64,000 nucleotides of DNA. Source: Mycolicibacterium chubuense. Lineage in GTDB: Bacteria; Actinomycetota; Actinomycetes; Mycobacteriales; Mycobacteriaceae. The notes beneath the pieces were generated by a model that saw nothing but the letters and a program-made list of their open reading frames with translations, did not search any database and was not told where the DNA came from. The stretch lies in the NCBI RefSeq assembly GCF_001044255.1, contig NZ_JYNX01000036.1, positions 569 to 64,568 on the forward strand, written 5' to 3'. A program made the position numbers and the translations under genes. Each line of letters starts with the position of its first letter. The first letter of the stretch is position 1. Shown piece by piece: positions 52,255-60,004 of this stretch.

Positions 52255-52313
52255 CCGAGCGTGCACTTTATGCACGCCTCACCTGGGGTTTGTGTATAAC
52301 TTCTGCACGCTCG
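52255..52313 (+). repeat. 59-base repeat, copy A (upstream of the DUF559 gene)
   Basis: Layout: CCGAGCGTGCA, 6 bases, GCACGCCTCAC, 20 bases, CTGCACGCTCG. The first two blocks form a dyad (CGTGCA-N5-TGCACG). Copy B at 53195-53253 has the same three blocks at identical spacing, 940 bases away. By my alignment 42 of 59 bases match, with the differences almost all in the spacers. Confidence 0.75.
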
Positions 52314-52348
52314 CCTGATTCGTCGGAGCTCATTCCGATGATGCGGGC

Positions 52349-53269
52349 ATGCCAACCAACATCCTCTTGGCCAGCGAGGCCCTCGCGGCGGGCCAGGTGA
52401 CCCGCCGGGAACTGGCCCGCGACTACACGAAGCTGTTTCAGAACGTCTACGTGCGCGGCGGGCTGAAGCTCACCGCGCAGGACAAGGCGGTGGCGGCCTG
52501 GTTGTGGTCCGGGCGATCGGCGACGGTGGCCGGCGTCAGTGCTGCAGCCCTGCTCGGGAGCCGCTTCGCTTCCGAAAGGGCTGCAGCAGAGCTCATCCGG
52601 GCTCACCGTCGGGCGCCCAAGGGCATCGCAGTGTTCACCGACACGGTCGCCGACCGGGACGTTTGCCGCATCGGCAGCGTCGCGGTGACGAAGCCCGCAC
52701 GGACGGCGTTCGACATCGGTCGCCGCCATCCCGTTGTCGCCGCCGTCCAGCACATCGACGCGCTGTTGCATGCCACCGGCTGCCGGATCGACGACGTGCG
52801 GGCGGTAGCCGGACGCTACCCCGGCGTCCGCAGTATTCGTCGACTGATGACGGCACTGAGCCTCGCCGATACAGGGGCCGAGTCGCCGACCGAGACGCTC
52901 ACGCGCCTGTTCGTGGTCGCGGCGGGACTACCGCGCCCGGTCACGCAGATCCCGGTACAGGATGCAGACGGGCGTGTGCGCTACCGCCTCGACATGGGCT
53001 GGCCAGACCTGCTCGTCGCCGTCGAGTACGACGGCGGACACCACTGGACCGATCCCGTGCAGCGCGCCCGAGACATCGAGCGCTGGGAGTTCCTCGCGGA
53101 GCAGGGATGGACGGTCATCCGCGTGAGCTGGACCCAGTTGCGCGACCAACCGAACACCATGGTCCGTCGCGTCGCGAAGGCCCTTGGCGTGGCACCGAGC
53201 GTGCAGGTCTCGCACGCCTCACTCGAGCGATGCGTAGAAAACCTGCACACTCGACGCGGGGGTCAGTAG
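52349..53269 (+). CDS. DUF559 (Vsr-like nuclease fold) protein with N-terminal HTH
   Basis: 306 residues from ATG 52349. The N-terminal part (ILLASEALAAGQVTRRELARDYTKLFQNVYVRG) resembles the winged-helix of AbiEi-type antitoxin domains, and ATVAGVSAAALLGSRF follows. The C-terminal DUF559 domain carries GAESPTETLTRLFVVAAGLPRPVTQIPVQDADGRVRYRLDMGWPDLLVAVEYDGGHHWTDPVQRARDIERWEFLAEQGWTVIRVSW, with the D, E and D residues of a PD-(D/E)xK/Vsr-like site. Nuclease activity is inference. Its last 20 codons overlap copy B of the repeat. Such genes are patchily distributed in mycobacteria, consistent with mobility. Confidence 0.85.
   Translation: MPTNILLASEALAAGQVTRRELARDYTKLFQNVYVRGGLKLTAQDKAVAAWLWSGRSATVAGVSAAALLGSRFASERAAAELIRAHRRAPKGIAVFTDTVADRDVCRIGSVAVTKPARTAFDIGRRHPVVAAVQHIDALLHATGCRIDDVRAVAGRYPGVRSIRRLMTALSLADTGAESPTETLTRLFVVAAGLPRPVTQIPVQDADGRVRYRLDMGWPDLLVAVEYDGGHHWTDPVQRARDIERWEFLAEQGWTVIRVSWTQLRDQPNTMVRRVAKALGVAPSVQVSHASLERCVENLHTRRGGQ
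53195..53253 (+). repeat. 59-base repeat, copy B (within the 3' end of the DUF559 gene)
   Basis: Same three blocks as copy A: CCGAGCGTGCA, GCACGCCTCAC and CTGCACACTCG with spacers of 6 and 20 bases. It encodes the C-terminal residues around PSVQVSHASLERCVENLHTR, so the repeat is both coding and block-conserved with a non-coding copy. Confidence 0.75.
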
Positions 53270-54117
53270 CTGTAGAAACCCTTGCCGGTCTTCTTGCCCA
53301 GCTGGCCCGCCTCGACCATGCGCTGCAGCAGCGGCGGCGGCGCGTAGTGGGCGTCCTTGTACTCGTCGTACATCGAATCGGCGATCAGCTTCATGGTGTC
53401 CAGGCCGATCAGGTCGGACAGCCGCAGCGGACCCATCGGGTGCGAGAGCCCCGCGACGACGGCGGTGTCGATGTCCTCGACGCTGGCCACGCCGGCCTCG
53501 GCCATCCGGATCGCCGAGAGCAGGTACGGCACCAGCAGCGCGTTCACGATGAAGCCCGACCGGTCGCCGCAGCGGACCACCTTCTTGCCCAGCGTCTCCC
53601 CGGCGAACTGCTCGACCCGTGCGATCGCCTCGTCAGACGTGACGAGCGTGTTGACCAGCTCGACCAGCGGCAGCACCGGCACCGGATTGAAGAAGTGCAG
53701 ACCCAGCACCCGGCTCGGATTCTTCGTCGCCGCAGCGATTTTCATGATCGGGATGCTGGAGGTGTTCGACGCCAGCACCGCGTCGGGGTCGGTGACGATC
53801 TCGTCGAGCTTGGCGAACACTGACGCCTTGACGGCCTCGTCCTCGACGATCGCCTCGATCACCAGCTGGCGGTCGGCCAGGTCGGCGAGGTCGCTGGTGA
53901 ATGTCAGCCGGGCCTGGGTGATCTCGAACTCGTCGGCGGCCAGCTTGCCCTTGGCCTTCGCCCGCTCCAACGACGCCGTGATGCGCGCCCTGCCCGCCTC
54001 GGCCAGCTCCGCCGACGGCTCGTAGACCACCACGGCCGCACCGGCCCTGGCGCACACCTCGGCGATGCCGCCGCCCATCTGCCCGGCGCCCACGACGCCG
54101 ACTCGTTCGATGCTCAC
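53263..54117 (-). CDS. fadB2: 3-hydroxybutyryl-CoA dehydrogenase
   Basis: 284 residues. NAD loop VGVVGAGQMGGGIAEVCA, substrate/catalytic region SNTSSIPIMKIAAATKNPSRVLGLHFFNPVPVLPLVELV with H141, and C-terminal domain signatures RCGDRSGFIVNALLVPYLLSAIRMAEAG and LSHPMGPLRLSDLIGLDT. It oxidises 3-hydroxyacyl-CoA in beta-oxidation or reduces acetoacetyl-CoA. Its stop overlaps the DUF559 stop tail to tail by 7 bases. It lies downstream of icl, as in M. tuberculosis (Rv0468). Confidence 0.96.
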   Translation of the reverse strand: MSIERVGVVGAGQMGGGIAEVCARAGAAVVVYEPSAELAEAGRARITASLERAKAKGKLAADEFEITQARLTFTSDLADLADRQLVIEAIVEDEAVKASVFAKLDEIVTDPDAVLASNTSSIPIMKIAAATKNPSRVLGLHFFNPVPVLPLVELVNTLVTSDEAIARVEQFAGETLGKKVVRCGDRSGFIVNALLVPYLLSAIRMAEAGVASVEDIDTAVVAGLSHPMGPLRLSDLIGLDTMKLIADSMYDEYKDAHYAPPPLLQRMVEAGQLGKKTGKGFYSY

Positions 54118-54138
54118 ATCTCTCCTACCGTCGCAGCG

Positions 54139-54173
54139 ATGAGCCCCGCCCGGGAAGCCCAGGCGGGGCTCAT
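54139..54173 (-). terminator. Strong hairpin terminator between icl and fadB2
   Basis: ATGAGCCCCGCC (54139-54150) and GGCGGGGCTCAT (54162-54173) form a perfect 12-bp GC-rich stem with an 11-base loop, 20 bases after the icl stop. There is no U tract, as usual for mycobacterial hairpin terminators. Confidence 0.75.
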
Positions 54174-54192
54174 GCTGTCATGCGTCAGCGAT

Positions 54193-55479
54193 CTAGTGGA
54201 ACTGGCCCTCTTCGGTCGAGCCCGCGAGCGCGGTGGTCGACGAGGTCGGGTCCACGGTGGTGGCGATCCGGTCGAAGTAGCCGGCGCCGACCTCGCGCTG
54301 GTGCTTGGTCGCGGTGTAGCCCCGCTCCTCGGCGGCGAACTCGCGCTCCTGCAGCTCGACGTAGGCGCTCATCTGGTTGCGGGCGTAGCCGTAGGCCAGA
54401 TCGAACATCGAGTAGTTGAGCGCGTGGAAGCCGGCCAGCGTGATGAACTGGAACTTGAAGCCCATCGCGCCGAGCTCCTTCTGGAACTTCGCGATCGTCG
54501 CGTCGTCGAGGTGCTTGCGCCAGTTGAACGACGGCGAGCAGTTGTAGGCCAGCATCTGGTCCGGGAACTCGCTCTTGACGCCCTCGGCGAACTTCTTGGC
54601 CAGCTCGAGGTCCGGGGTGCCGGTCTCCATCCAGATCAGGTCGGAGAACGGCGCGTAGGCCTTGGCGCGGGCGATGCACGGCTCGAGGCCGTTCTTCACC
54701 CGGTAGAAGCCCTCGGCGGTGCGGTCACCGGTGATGAACGGCTGGTCGCGCTCGTCGACGTCGGAGGTGATCAGCGTGGCGGCCTCGGCGTCGGTCCGGG
54801 CGATGACGACGGTCGGCACGCCGGCGACGTCAGCCGCGAGACGGGCCGAGGTCAGCGTGCGGATGTGCTGCTGGGTCGGGATCAGCACCTTGCCACCGAG
54901 GTGGCCGCACTTCTTCTCCGAGGCCAGCTGGTCCTCCCAGTGCGAACCCGCGACGCCGGCGGCGATCATCGCCTTCTGCAGCTCGTAGACGTTGAGCGCA
55001 CCACCGAAGCCGGCCTCACCGTCGGCGACGATCGGCGCGAGCCAGTTCTCCACCGAGCGGTCGCCCTCGACCTTGGCGATCTCGTCGGCGCGCAGCAGCG
55101 CGTTGTTGATGCGGCGCACGACCTGCGGCACCGAGTTGGCCGGGTAGAGGCTCTGGTCGGGGTAGGTGTGGCCGGACAGGTTCGCGTCACCGGCGACCTG
55201 CCATCCCGACAGGTAGATGGCCTTCAGGCCGGCGCGAACCTGCTGGACGGCCATGTTGCCCGTCAGCGCACCGAGCGCGTTGACGAAGTCCATGTCGTGC
55301 AGCTGCTCCCAGAGCACCTCGGCGCCGCGGCGGGCCAGGGTGTGCTCCTCGACGACGGTGCCCTGCAGGGCCACCACGTCCTGCGGGGTGTAGGTGCGGG
55401 TGACACCCTTCCACCGCGGGTTGTGGTCCCAGTCGTGCTGGATCTGTTCGGGGGACTTCGGCGTGCCCACGGTCGACAT
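54193..55479 (-). CDS. icl: Isocitrate lyase
   Basis: 428 residues from ATG 55477-55479 with GAAGGAG seven bases upstream. ICL family 1 of the glyoxylate shunt, also acting as methylisocitrate lyase in mycobacteria. The catalytic loop is [15 protein letters not shown] with C191, as in M. tuberculosis Icl1. Also visible: [57 protein letters not shown], and [21 protein letters not shown]. The 234-base upstream region is unusually rich in palindromes. Confidence 0.97.
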   Translation of the reverse strand: MSTVGTPKSPEQIQHDWDHNPRWKGVTRTYTPQDVVALQGTVVEEHTLARRGAEVLWEQLHDMDFVNALGALTGNMAVQQVRAGLKAIYLSGWQVAGDANLSGHTYPDQSLYPANSVPQVVRRINNALLRADEIAKVEGDRSVENWLAPIVADGEAGFGGALNVYELQKAMIAAGVAGSHWEDQLASEKKCGHLGGKVLIPTQQHIRTLTSARLAADVAGVPTVVIARTDAEAATLITSDVDERDQPFITGDRTAEGFYRVKNGLEPCIARAKAYAPFSDLIWMETGTPDLELAKKFAEGVKSEFPDQMLAYNCSPSFNWRKHLDDATIAKFQKELGAMGFKFQFITLAGFHALNYSMFDLAYGYARNQMSAYVELQEREFAAEERGYTATKHQREVGAGYFDRIATTVDPTSSTTALAGSTEEGQFH

Positions 55480-55507
55480 AGGATTGCTCCTTCGAAAAGT
55501 TGTTAAC

Positions 55508-55535
55508 GTTCAGCGTCTTCACTGGTGTGCTGAAC
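55508..55535. promoter_or_regulatory. Inverted repeat in the icl leader/promoter
   Basis: GTTCAGC (55508-55514) and GCTGAAC (55529-55535) are perfect inverted arms two helical turns apart. The same half-sites recur in the palindrome at 55637-55650. Confidence 0.4.
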
Positions 55536-55581
55536 CGAGCATGCATCACGCCATAACCGCAGGTCCACCCGTTTCGCTTGT

Positions 55582-55625
55582 AAACTTTCGCCAACGGACG
55601 CAGGGAAGTTGCGAAGATTGCGAAG
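55582..55625. promoter_or_regulatory. Candidate RamB-type sites upstream of icl
   Basis: AAACTTTCGCCAA (55582-55594), and TTGCGAA repeated at 55609-55615 and 55618-55624, resemble the AAAGTTTGCAAA-like sites of RamB from corynebacteria and mycobacteria only partly. ramB is encoded 1.1 kb away, next to the thioesterase gene. Assignment is tentative. Confidence 0.35.
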
Positions 55626-55636
55626 ACCACGACCTG

Positions 55637-55650
55637 CTGAACCGGTTCAG
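55637..55650. promoter_or_regulatory. Perfect palindrome upstream of icl (1)
   Basis: CTGAACCGGTTCAG, 14 bases, no spacer; suited to a dimeric regulator. It does not fit the KstR consensus at its outer positions. Confidence 0.45.
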
Positions 55651-55653
55651 AAG

Positions 55654-55667
55654 TTACCGGCCGGTAA
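55654..55667. promoter_or_regulatory. Perfect palindrome upstream of icl (2)
   Basis: TTACCGGCCGGTAA, 14 bases, starting 4 bases after the first palindrome. Confidence 0.45.
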
Positions 55668-55682
55668 ACGATCGTCGCAGGT

Positions 55683-55698
55683 CAGTACGGCCGTACTG
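55683..55698. promoter_or_regulatory. Perfect palindrome between the thioesterase gene and icl (3)
   Basis: CAGTACGGCCGTACTG, 16 bases, 15 bases beyond the thioesterase stop. It could be a third operator or, less likely given the missing loop, a terminator stem. Confidence 0.45.
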
Positions 55699-55713
55699 TT
55701 TAGGTGAAGCGAT

Positions 55714-56541
55714 TCAGAGCGCGAAGATCGACGCGACCGCTTTGACCTCGTCGCCGACCGCATATGTGAGCGTTGTAACAGTCCGGTCGCTCAGGTCGGC
55801 GCCGAACTTCTCGGTCGATCCGGCCGGATAGGTGTGGCGGAGGATCTCCAACTTGTCGCCGAGCGCGACGGGGAGATCGTGCTCGATGGTCACCCGCAGC
55901 GGCGCCGTCAACAACTCGGGGCGGGACTGCAGGAAGTCCTCCACCACCGACCAGTACACCGAGTTGTTCATGTGATCGAAGATGTCGATGTCGCTGACGC
56001 GCACCGGGTAGTCGCGAATCTGCTCGGCGTCCTCGCGCCCACCCGCGCTCAGATAGGCCTTCCACCGCAGCCGGCCCTCGCTGGTCGTGCGCCGCAGGCC
56101 TTCGATGAAGTCGTCGGCGATGCGCGCGGGACCCTGCGTCTCCCTGTTGATGTTGATCCAGAACGCCTCGGATTCGACGAGACCGCCCTTGCGACCGTCG
56201 ATCCGCACCCGCATCTCGCACCAGCGGTTCGAGGTGCCCGAACACCAGCGCCGCAACCGCAGCATGTCCTTGAACACGATCGGCTCGATCATGTCGATCA
56301 TCGTGCGGCGCACGATCCACAGCGGATGGGTCTCCTCGAACCCCATCTCGCGTAGCTGATCGGTGCCGACGTCCTGGATGTGCCGGGTGGCCGCGTCGAA
56401 TTTCAGCCTGCCCTCGCGGTCCACGTCGGCCACCCGCAGCGGCCATTCGACGTCGAAGACGTCGGGGTGCCCCTCGGGCACCGGCATCATCGTCTTGGCC
56501 AGGCCCTGCGTCGCGGCAGTCGGCCGACCGGGGGTACTCAC
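55714..56541 (-). CDS. Acyl-ACP thioesterase family protein
   Basis: 275 residues from GTG 56539-56541; an upstream ATG at 56577 is less likely because it would extend into the divergent promoter region. Double hot-dog acyl-ACP thioesterase pattern: WPLRVADVDREGRLKFDAATRHIQDVGTDQLREMGFEETHPLWIVRRTMIDMIEP, WCSGTSNRWCEMRVRIDG, SEAFWININRETQGPARIADDFIEGL and the second-half VSDIDIFDHMNNSVYWSVVEDFL. It probably releases fatty acids from acyl-ACP in the cytosol. Closely matches Rv0466. Divergent from ramB. Confidence 0.9.
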   Translation of the reverse strand: MSTPGRPTAATQGLAKTMMPVPEGHPDVFDVEWPLRVADVDREGRLKFDAATRHIQDVGTDQLREMGFEETHPLWIVRRTMIDMIEPIVFKDMLRLRRWCSGTSNRWCEMRVRIDGRKGGLVESEAFWININRETQGPARIADDFIEGLRRTTSEGRLRWKAYLSAGGREDAEQIRDYPVRVSDIDIFDHMNNSVYWSVVEDFLQSRPELLTAPLRVTIEHDLPVALGDKLEILRHTYPAGSTEKFGADLSDRTVTTLTYAVGDEVKAVASIFAL

Positions 56542-56606
56542 GAATCCTGATGATGCCACACGCACACCACTTGCCAATGATGCAAATCAGCACTTAGCAG
56601 GGTTGT

Positions 56607-56612
56607 TAGGCT
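56607..56612 (+). promoter_or_regulatory. -10 element of ramB (leaderless)
   Basis: TAGGCT lies 7 bases before GTG 56620. Upstream, TTGCCAATGATGCAA (56571-56585) is a TTGC-N7-GCAA inverted repeat that could be a self-binding site of RamB. Confidence 0.45.
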
Positions 56613-56619
56613 AGTTGAC

Positions 56620-58053
56620 GTGGCCAAAACCTACGTCGGGGCCAGGGTCCGGCAGTTGCGCAACGAGCGTGGATTCAGCCAGGCCGGGCTGGCTCAGATG
56701 CTCGACATCTCGCCCAGCTACCTCAACCAGATCGAGCACGACGTGCGCCCGCTCACGGTGGCGGTGCTGCTGCGCATCACCGAGGTGTTCGGCGTCGACG
56801 CGACATTCTTCGCCTCCCAGGACGACACCCGATTGATCGCCGAGCTACGCGAGGTGCTGATGGACCGGGACCTCGACGTCGACGTCGGGCCCGCCGAGGT
56901 CGCCGACATGGTGGGCGCGCATCCCGCGCTGGCCCGCGCCATGGTCAACCTGCACCGCCGCTACCAGCTGACGACGACGCAGCTGGCCGCCGCCACCGAG
57001 GACCGGTTCACCGTCGGCAACGCCACCTCGGGTGCCAGCGGCACCGGGGCGATCTCGATGCCGCACGAAGAGGTGCGCGACTACTTCTACCAGCGGCAGA
57101 ACTATCTGCACGAGCTGGACACCGCCGCCGAGGAACTGACGGCCGGGATGCGCATCCAGCGGGGCGACCTGGCCGGCGACCTGTCCGACCGGCTGCGGTT
57201 CGTGCACGGCGTGACGATCATCCGCCGCCTCGACCTCGGCGAAGGCGTGCTGCACCGCTTCGACCCGGTGTCCAAGACGCTGGAGATCACCGCGCACCTG
57301 TCGACCGGGCAGCGGGTCTTCCGGCTGGCCTCGGAGCTCGCCTACCTCGAGTACGGCGACCTGATCGACAAGCTCGCCGACGAGGGCCACTTCACCAGCG
57401 AGGAGTCGCGCAAGCTCGCCCGCCTCGGGCTGGCCAACTACTTCGCCGCGGCGACGGTGCTCCCGTACGCCCAGTTCCACGACGTCGCCGAGAAGTTCCG
57501 CTACGACGTCGAACGGCTCTCGGCGTACTACTCGGCCAGTTACGAGACCATCTGCCATCGGCTGTCCACGCTGCAGCGCCCGTCGATGCGCGGGGTGCCG
57601 TTCTCGTTCGTCCGCGTCGACCGCGCAGGCAACATGTCGAAACGCCAGTCCGCCACTGGTTTTCACTTCTCCTCCAGCGGCGGCACCTGCCCGCTGTGGA
57701 ACGTCTACGAGACGTTCGCCAACCCCGGCAAGATCGGCGTGCAGATCGCCGAGATGCCCGACGGCCGCGCGTACATGTGGGTGGCGCGCACGGTGGAGCG
57801 GCGCGCGTCGCGCTATGGTCAGCCGGGTAAGACGTTCGCGATCGGCCTGGGCTGCGAACTGCGGCACGCGCACCGGCTGGTCTACTCGGAAGGCCTGGAC
57901 CTCAGTGGTGATAACGCGACGCCCATCGGCGCCGGCTGCCGGGTCTGCGAGCGGGACAACTGCCCGCAGCGGGCGTTCCCCGCGCTGGGCCGCGCGCTCG
58001 ACATCGACGAACACCGCTCGACGGTGTCCCCCTATCTGGTGAGGCAGTCATGA
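56620..58053 (+). CDS. ramB: Glyoxylate-pathway regulator RamB (short-chain fatty acyl regulator family)
   Basis: 477 residues from GTG 56620. N-terminal XRE HTH: YVGARVRQLRNERGFSQAGLAQMLDISPSYLNQIEHDVRPLTVAVLLRITEVF. An IrrE-like region comes next (RVFRLASELAYLEYGDLIDKL and LARLGLANYFAAATVLPYAQFHDVAEKFRYDVERLSAYYSASYETICHRLSTLQRP). The C-terminal domain has four cysteines (SGGTCPLW, GLGCELRH, GAGCRVCERDNCPQRAFP), which may bind a metal or Fe-S cluster. Represses icl and related acetate genes in relatives. Two genes from icl, as in M. tuberculosis (Rv0465c). Confidence 0.95.
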   Translation: MAKTYVGARVRQLRNERGFSQAGLAQMLDISPSYLNQIEHDVRPLTVAVLLRITEVFGVDATFFASQDDTRLIAELREVLMDRDLDVDVGPAEVADMVGAHPALARAMVNLHRRYQLTTTQLAAATEDRFTVGNATSGASGTGAISMPHEEVRDYFYQRQNYLHELDTAAEELTAGMRIQRGDLAGDLSDRLRFVHGVTIIRRLDLGEGVLHRFDPVSKTLEITAHLSTGQRVFRLASELAYLEYGDLIDKLADEGHFTSEESRKLARLGLANYFAAATVLPYAQFHDVAEKFRYDVERLSAYYSASYETICHRLSTLQRPSMRGVPFSFVRVDRAGNMSKRQSATGFHFSSSGGTCPLWNVYETFANPGKIGVQIAEMPDGRAYMWVARTVERRASRYGQPGKTFAIGLGCELRHAHRLVYSEGLDLSGDNATPIGAGCRVCERDNCPQRAFPALGRALDIDEHRSTVSPYLVRQS

Positions 58054-58589
58054 GCACCGCACGCATTCCTCCGGGTGGCTTCAAGGAGCTCGGCCCGGTC
58101 AACTGGGCGATCGCCAAGGTCGGAGCCAAGGGCATCCGGCGGCCGCGGTTCAGCCTCGTCAACGTGCTGGGCCGGCACCGGCTGCTGTTCCTGGCGTGGC
58201 TGCCGCAGTCGCTCTATCTGCTCGGCGCCGGCAAGCTGTCGCGGCGCGACGCGGAGTTCGTGATCCTGCGCGTCGGCCATCTGCGCGACTGCGAGTACGA
58301 GTTGCAGCAGCACCGCAGGCTGGCCCGCACCCGCGGCGTGGACGCGGCCACCCAGGCCGCGATCTTCGCCGGGCCCGACGCCGACGGCCTCACCGACCGG
58401 GAACGCACGCTGCTCACCGCCACCGACGAGTTCGTCGTCACCCGCGGCGTCTCACCGCAGACGTGGCAGGCGCTGTCGCGGCACTACAACACCCAGCAGC
58501 TGATCGAATTCTGCTTGCTCACAGCGCAATACGACGGTCTCGCCGCGACGATCACGACTCTTCAGGTGCCGCTGGACTTCCCGGACTAA
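58050..58589 (+). CDS. Carboxymuconolactone decarboxylase family protein
   Basis: 179 residues, ATG overlapping the ramB stop (ATGA). All-helical CMD/AhpD-like fold: GRHRLLFLAWLPQSLYLLGAGKLSRRDAEFVILRVGHLRDCEYELQQHRRLARTRGVD, and LTDRERTLLTATDEFVVTRGVS, TQQLIEFCLLTAQYDGLAATITTLQVPLD. The usual CxxC of peroxidase-type AhpD is absent; a single cysteine (RDCEYEL) remains, followed at a distance by a histidine (QQH). Rv0464c is the counterpart. Enzyme activity unknown. Confidence 0.9.
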   Translation: MSTARIPPGGFKELGPVNWAIAKVGAKGIRRPRFSLVNVLGRHRLLFLAWLPQSLYLLGAGKLSRRDAEFVILRVGHLRDCEYELQQHRRLARTRGVDAATQAAIFAGPDADGLTDRERTLLTATDEFVVTRGVSPQTWQALSRHYNTQQLIEFCLLTAQYDGLAATITTLQVPLDFPD

Positions 58590-58592
58590 GGC

Positions 58593-59678
58593 TCACCAGA
58601 CGTCGGCGGCGATCACGACGCGGTCGCCGCCGCGAGCCTTGGCCTCGTACATCGCGGTGTCCGCCGCGGTGATCACCTCTTCGAGGTCCGAGCCCCATCT
58701 CGTGCTCGTCGCGAGGCCGATGCTGACGGTCACCGCGGGCTGGGCGGGTGCGGAGACCGACGCCCGGATCCGTTCGGCGACGGCACCGGCCTGCCTGGCT
58801 GAGATCCGGTCCACCACCAGGAATTCCTCGCCGCCCCAGCGCACGACGACGGCCTCGCTGCGCACGCTCTGCCGGATCCTGCGCGCGGTGCGGATCAGCA
58901 CCTCGTCCCCGACGGCGTGGCCGAGGGTGTCGTTGACCGCCTTGAAGCCGTCGACGTCGATCAGCAGCGCGCACAGATCCGACTGCAGCGGCGCGCTCTC
59001 GTCGAGCCGTGTGATCGACACCGCCAGACCGCGCCGGTTCGTCAGTTCGGTCAGCGGGTCGGTCAGCGACTGTTTGGAACTGCCCTGCAGCAACCAGAAT
59101 CCGAACTGCAGGGCCGGCAGGATGCAGACGGTGACCAGCAGCGCGATGACCGCCCGCGACACCGCGACCTGCAGCCCGTATTCCGGTGCGCTCACCGCCA
59201 ACCAGACCGCGATGCCGACCACCGAGACCGTGCACCACGCGATGTGGGCCAGATGCAGTCGCGGGCCGTGGAAGAACACCACGTAACCGCCGGCGCACAA
59301 CAGGATCGGGATGCCCGACATGGCCAGGTTCGCGTCGCCGAACAACAGCGCCGAGATCGTCATGATGACGTCGACGAACGCGACCAGCACCGCCGACTCA
59401 CGGGCCGACGGCCACGGCAGCAGCGCCCAGCGCGCCGCCCAGCCCAGCGAGCCCAGGGCCACGAACGCCCAGCCCGCGCGGATCAACGGCGCATCGACAC
59501 CCGGCGGCGCGTACACGTTCAGCAGGGACAGCACGCCCATCGTGACCCCGATGCCGGCGATCACGTGCCTCAGCACCGACAGCAGCCCGCGGCTGCGCAG
59601 AAAGTCGATGCGCCACTGGTATTCGTCGCGCTGACGCCACCAGCGCAGGATCAAATTGTCGGCCACCCCGTCCCCCAC
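58593..59678 (-). CDS. Membrane-bound diguanylate cyclase (GGDEF)
   Basis: 361 residues from GTG 59678 (GTG 59666 possible). Five or six N-terminal membrane spans (about 30-197; for example LRHVIAGIGVTMGVLSLLNVY and VIALLVTVCILPALQFGFWLL) are followed by the catalytic domain: LTDPLTELTNRRGLAVSITRL, CALLIDVDGFKAVNDTLGHAVGDEVLIRTARRI and WGGEEF (281-286). The active-site GGEEF is intact, so it should make c-di-GMP from GTP. The RxxD product-inhibition site expected just before it is absent (RSEAVVVRW). The membrane part is a probable signal-sensing module. Confidence 0.93.
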   Translation of the reverse strand: MGDGVADNLILRWWRQRDEYQWRIDFLRSRGLLSVLRHVIAGIGVTMGVLSLLNVYAPPGVDAPLIRAGWAFVALGSLGWAARWALLPWPSARESAVLVAFVDVIMTISALLFGDANLAMSGIPILLCAGGYVVFFHGPRLHLAHIAWCTVSVVGIAVWLAVSAPEYGLQVAVSRAVIALLVTVCILPALQFGFWLLQGSSKQSLTDPLTELTNRRGLAVSITRLDESAPLQSDLCALLIDVDGFKAVNDTLGHAVGDEVLIRTARRIRQSVRSEAVVVRWGGEEFLVVDRISARQAGAVAERIRASVSAPAQPAVTVSIGLATSTRWGSDLEEVITAADTAMYEAKARGGDRVVIAADVW

Positions 59679-59725
59679 CGGCTCATTGTCTGGGATCGGG
59701 CAGCGACGCCGTCAGGGATTGGCGG

Positions 59726-60004
59726 TTAAAGGTAGGTCACGCCCAGCACGGTGAGCGAGAACAGCACCGGTGACACCGGCAGCGCCCAGCAGAACACCGC
59801 CCACGCCTCCGCTCTACGCGACTTCTGCTGCCACTGCCGCCAGCCCAGGTACCCGCCCGCGATCGCCACGAGGAACGACACCGCGGCGACGACCAGCACC
59901 CACATCGGGATGTCGGTCGACCCGATGGCCGCGGAGATCCCGGCCAGCCACAGCATGTGGCCGACCACCAATCCGCCGATCCCGGCGACCCAGATCGCCC
60001 TCAA
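59726..60004 (-). CDS. Small three-helix membrane protein downstream of lpdC
   Basis: 92 residues if started at TTG 60002-60004, which follows the lpdC TAA directly; no ATG or GTG alternative keeps the first helix whole. Hydrophobic spans: IWVAGIGGLVVGHMLWLAGISAAI, MWVLVVAAVSFLVAIAGGYLGW and AVFCWALPVSPVLFSLTVLGVTYL, with a basic QQKSRRAEA loop. Size and place fit Rv0463. Function unknown. Confidence 0.78.
   Translation of the reverse strand: MRAIWVAGIGGLVVGHMLWLAGISAAIGSTDIPMWVLVVAAVSFLVAIAGGYLGWRQWQQKSRRAEAWAVFCWALPVSPVLFSLTVLGVTYL

Noticed and set aside
52255-53253. Insertion sequence with terminal repeats.
   Set aside because: The two 59-base copies are direct, not inverted, and the gene between them has no transposase motif; it is kept as a possible self-mobilising locus instead.
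55637-55650. KstR-type operator for cholesterol genes.
   Set aside because: The outer positions are C and G instead of the T and A required by the TNNAACNNGTTNNA pattern.
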